Assembly: GCA_017470525.1 (NCBI GenBank)
Contig: JAFUYM010000065.1
Coordinates: 1-41,278, forward strand
Origin: Bacteroidaceae bacterium
GTDB lineage: Bacteria > Bacteroidota > Bacteroidia > Bacteroidales > Bacteroidaceae
Direction of reading: 5' to 3'
Length of the DNA stretch: 41,278 nt
Below, piece by piece: positions 41,202 to 41,278 of this stretch (position 1 is its first letter; each line of letters begins with the position of its first letter). The notes beneath the pieces are model-generated. The model ran no database searches. It had not been told where the DNA came from and was given only the letters and a program-made list of their open reading frames with translations. The translations under genes were made by a program, and so were the position numbers.

Positions 41202-41278
41202 TAGCAGCTTTCAGTAAAAAGCAACAGCACAACATCAATATGTAGCCACCATCCCCTTACCCCACGATGCGACTTGAG
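41166..41278. other. Sequence following the broken BlaR1 start; origin unclear
   Basis: After the presumed junction at about 41166 no frame continues the BlaR1 protein. I see no tRNA, no clear repeat and no ORF in these 113 bases to the window end. It may be the left end of an insertion element, but I cannot identify one. Confidence 0.4.

Noticed and set aside
1-41278. tRNA or rRNA genes
   Set aside because: No TTCGAATC-type T-loop with a matching acceptor stem and no rRNA sequence was noticed on reading either strand; a covariance search was not possible.

Overview
The window looks like a chromosomal segment of a Bacteroidota member, order Bacteroidales; a Prevotella-like organism is a guess. 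The evidence is the Bacteroidota-type promoters (a TTG or TTTG box about 19-20 bases before TAnnTTTG), weak Shine-Dalgarno signals, and Bacteroidota-typical families: PorT-like and DUF3078 outer-membrane barrels, a CHU_C lipoprotein, HU-HIG DNA-binding proteins, a BT4734-type primase-like protein and a 29-residue AURKAIP1/COX24 protein.

Layout. 1-331: start of a tyrosine-recombinase-like gene leaving the window, with a repeat-rich stretch next to the 3' end of mnmE; this looks like the edge of an integrated element. 332-7969, all minus: mutS2, a PD40-type periplasmic protein, uridine phosphorylase, a DUF3784 membrane protein, L-threonine aldolase and mnmE, led by a clear promoter before mutS2. 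8.0-18.5 kb is an accessory island: BT4734-family primase/helicase-like gene with small unknown neighbours, an EcoRII-type restriction-modification pair followed without a break by two unknown genes and an intrinsic terminator, then a repeat-dense 660-base gap, a DUF5675-like gene and an HU-HIG gene. 18.5-22.0 kb: uvrA and an overlapping CHU_C lipoprotein gene. 22.2-25.4 kb, plus: LysM/periplasmic-binding protein, PorT-like barrel and VanW protein as one operon. 25.4-27.6 kb: a probable small RNA, RNase G and the tiny COX24 protein. 27.8-30.9 kb: DUF3078 barrel and a cytoplasmic GH13 amylase. 31.0-35.5 kb, minus: thrS-infC-rpmI-(41-codon small ORF)-rplT and, after a terminator, fabD. 35.6-36.6 kb: a second HU-HIG gene and a YoeB-type toxin-antitoxin pair. 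36.7-37.0 kb: three successive hairpins. 37.1-40.5 kb: two TlpA-like thioredoxins. 40.7-41.2 kb: a BlaI-type repressor, with the expected BlaR1 partner broken after about 13 codons.

The most unusual feature is repeat biology. A GC-rich palindromic element of roughly 70-180 bases sits in frame inside four protein genes (mutS2, the BT4734-type gene, the DUF5675-like gene and uvrA), resembling in principle the Rickettsia palindromic elements. A second family built on CTGTAGC units occurs five times, once in frame in the BT4734-type gene and twice as the inverted ends of a MITE-like unit centred on a 42-base perfect palindrome. Two separate 23-base-period repeat arrays are also present. The best candidate for an undescribed system is the two-gene unit at 11849-13752, co-transcribed behind the EcoRII-type restriction-modification genes; I do not recognise either protein.
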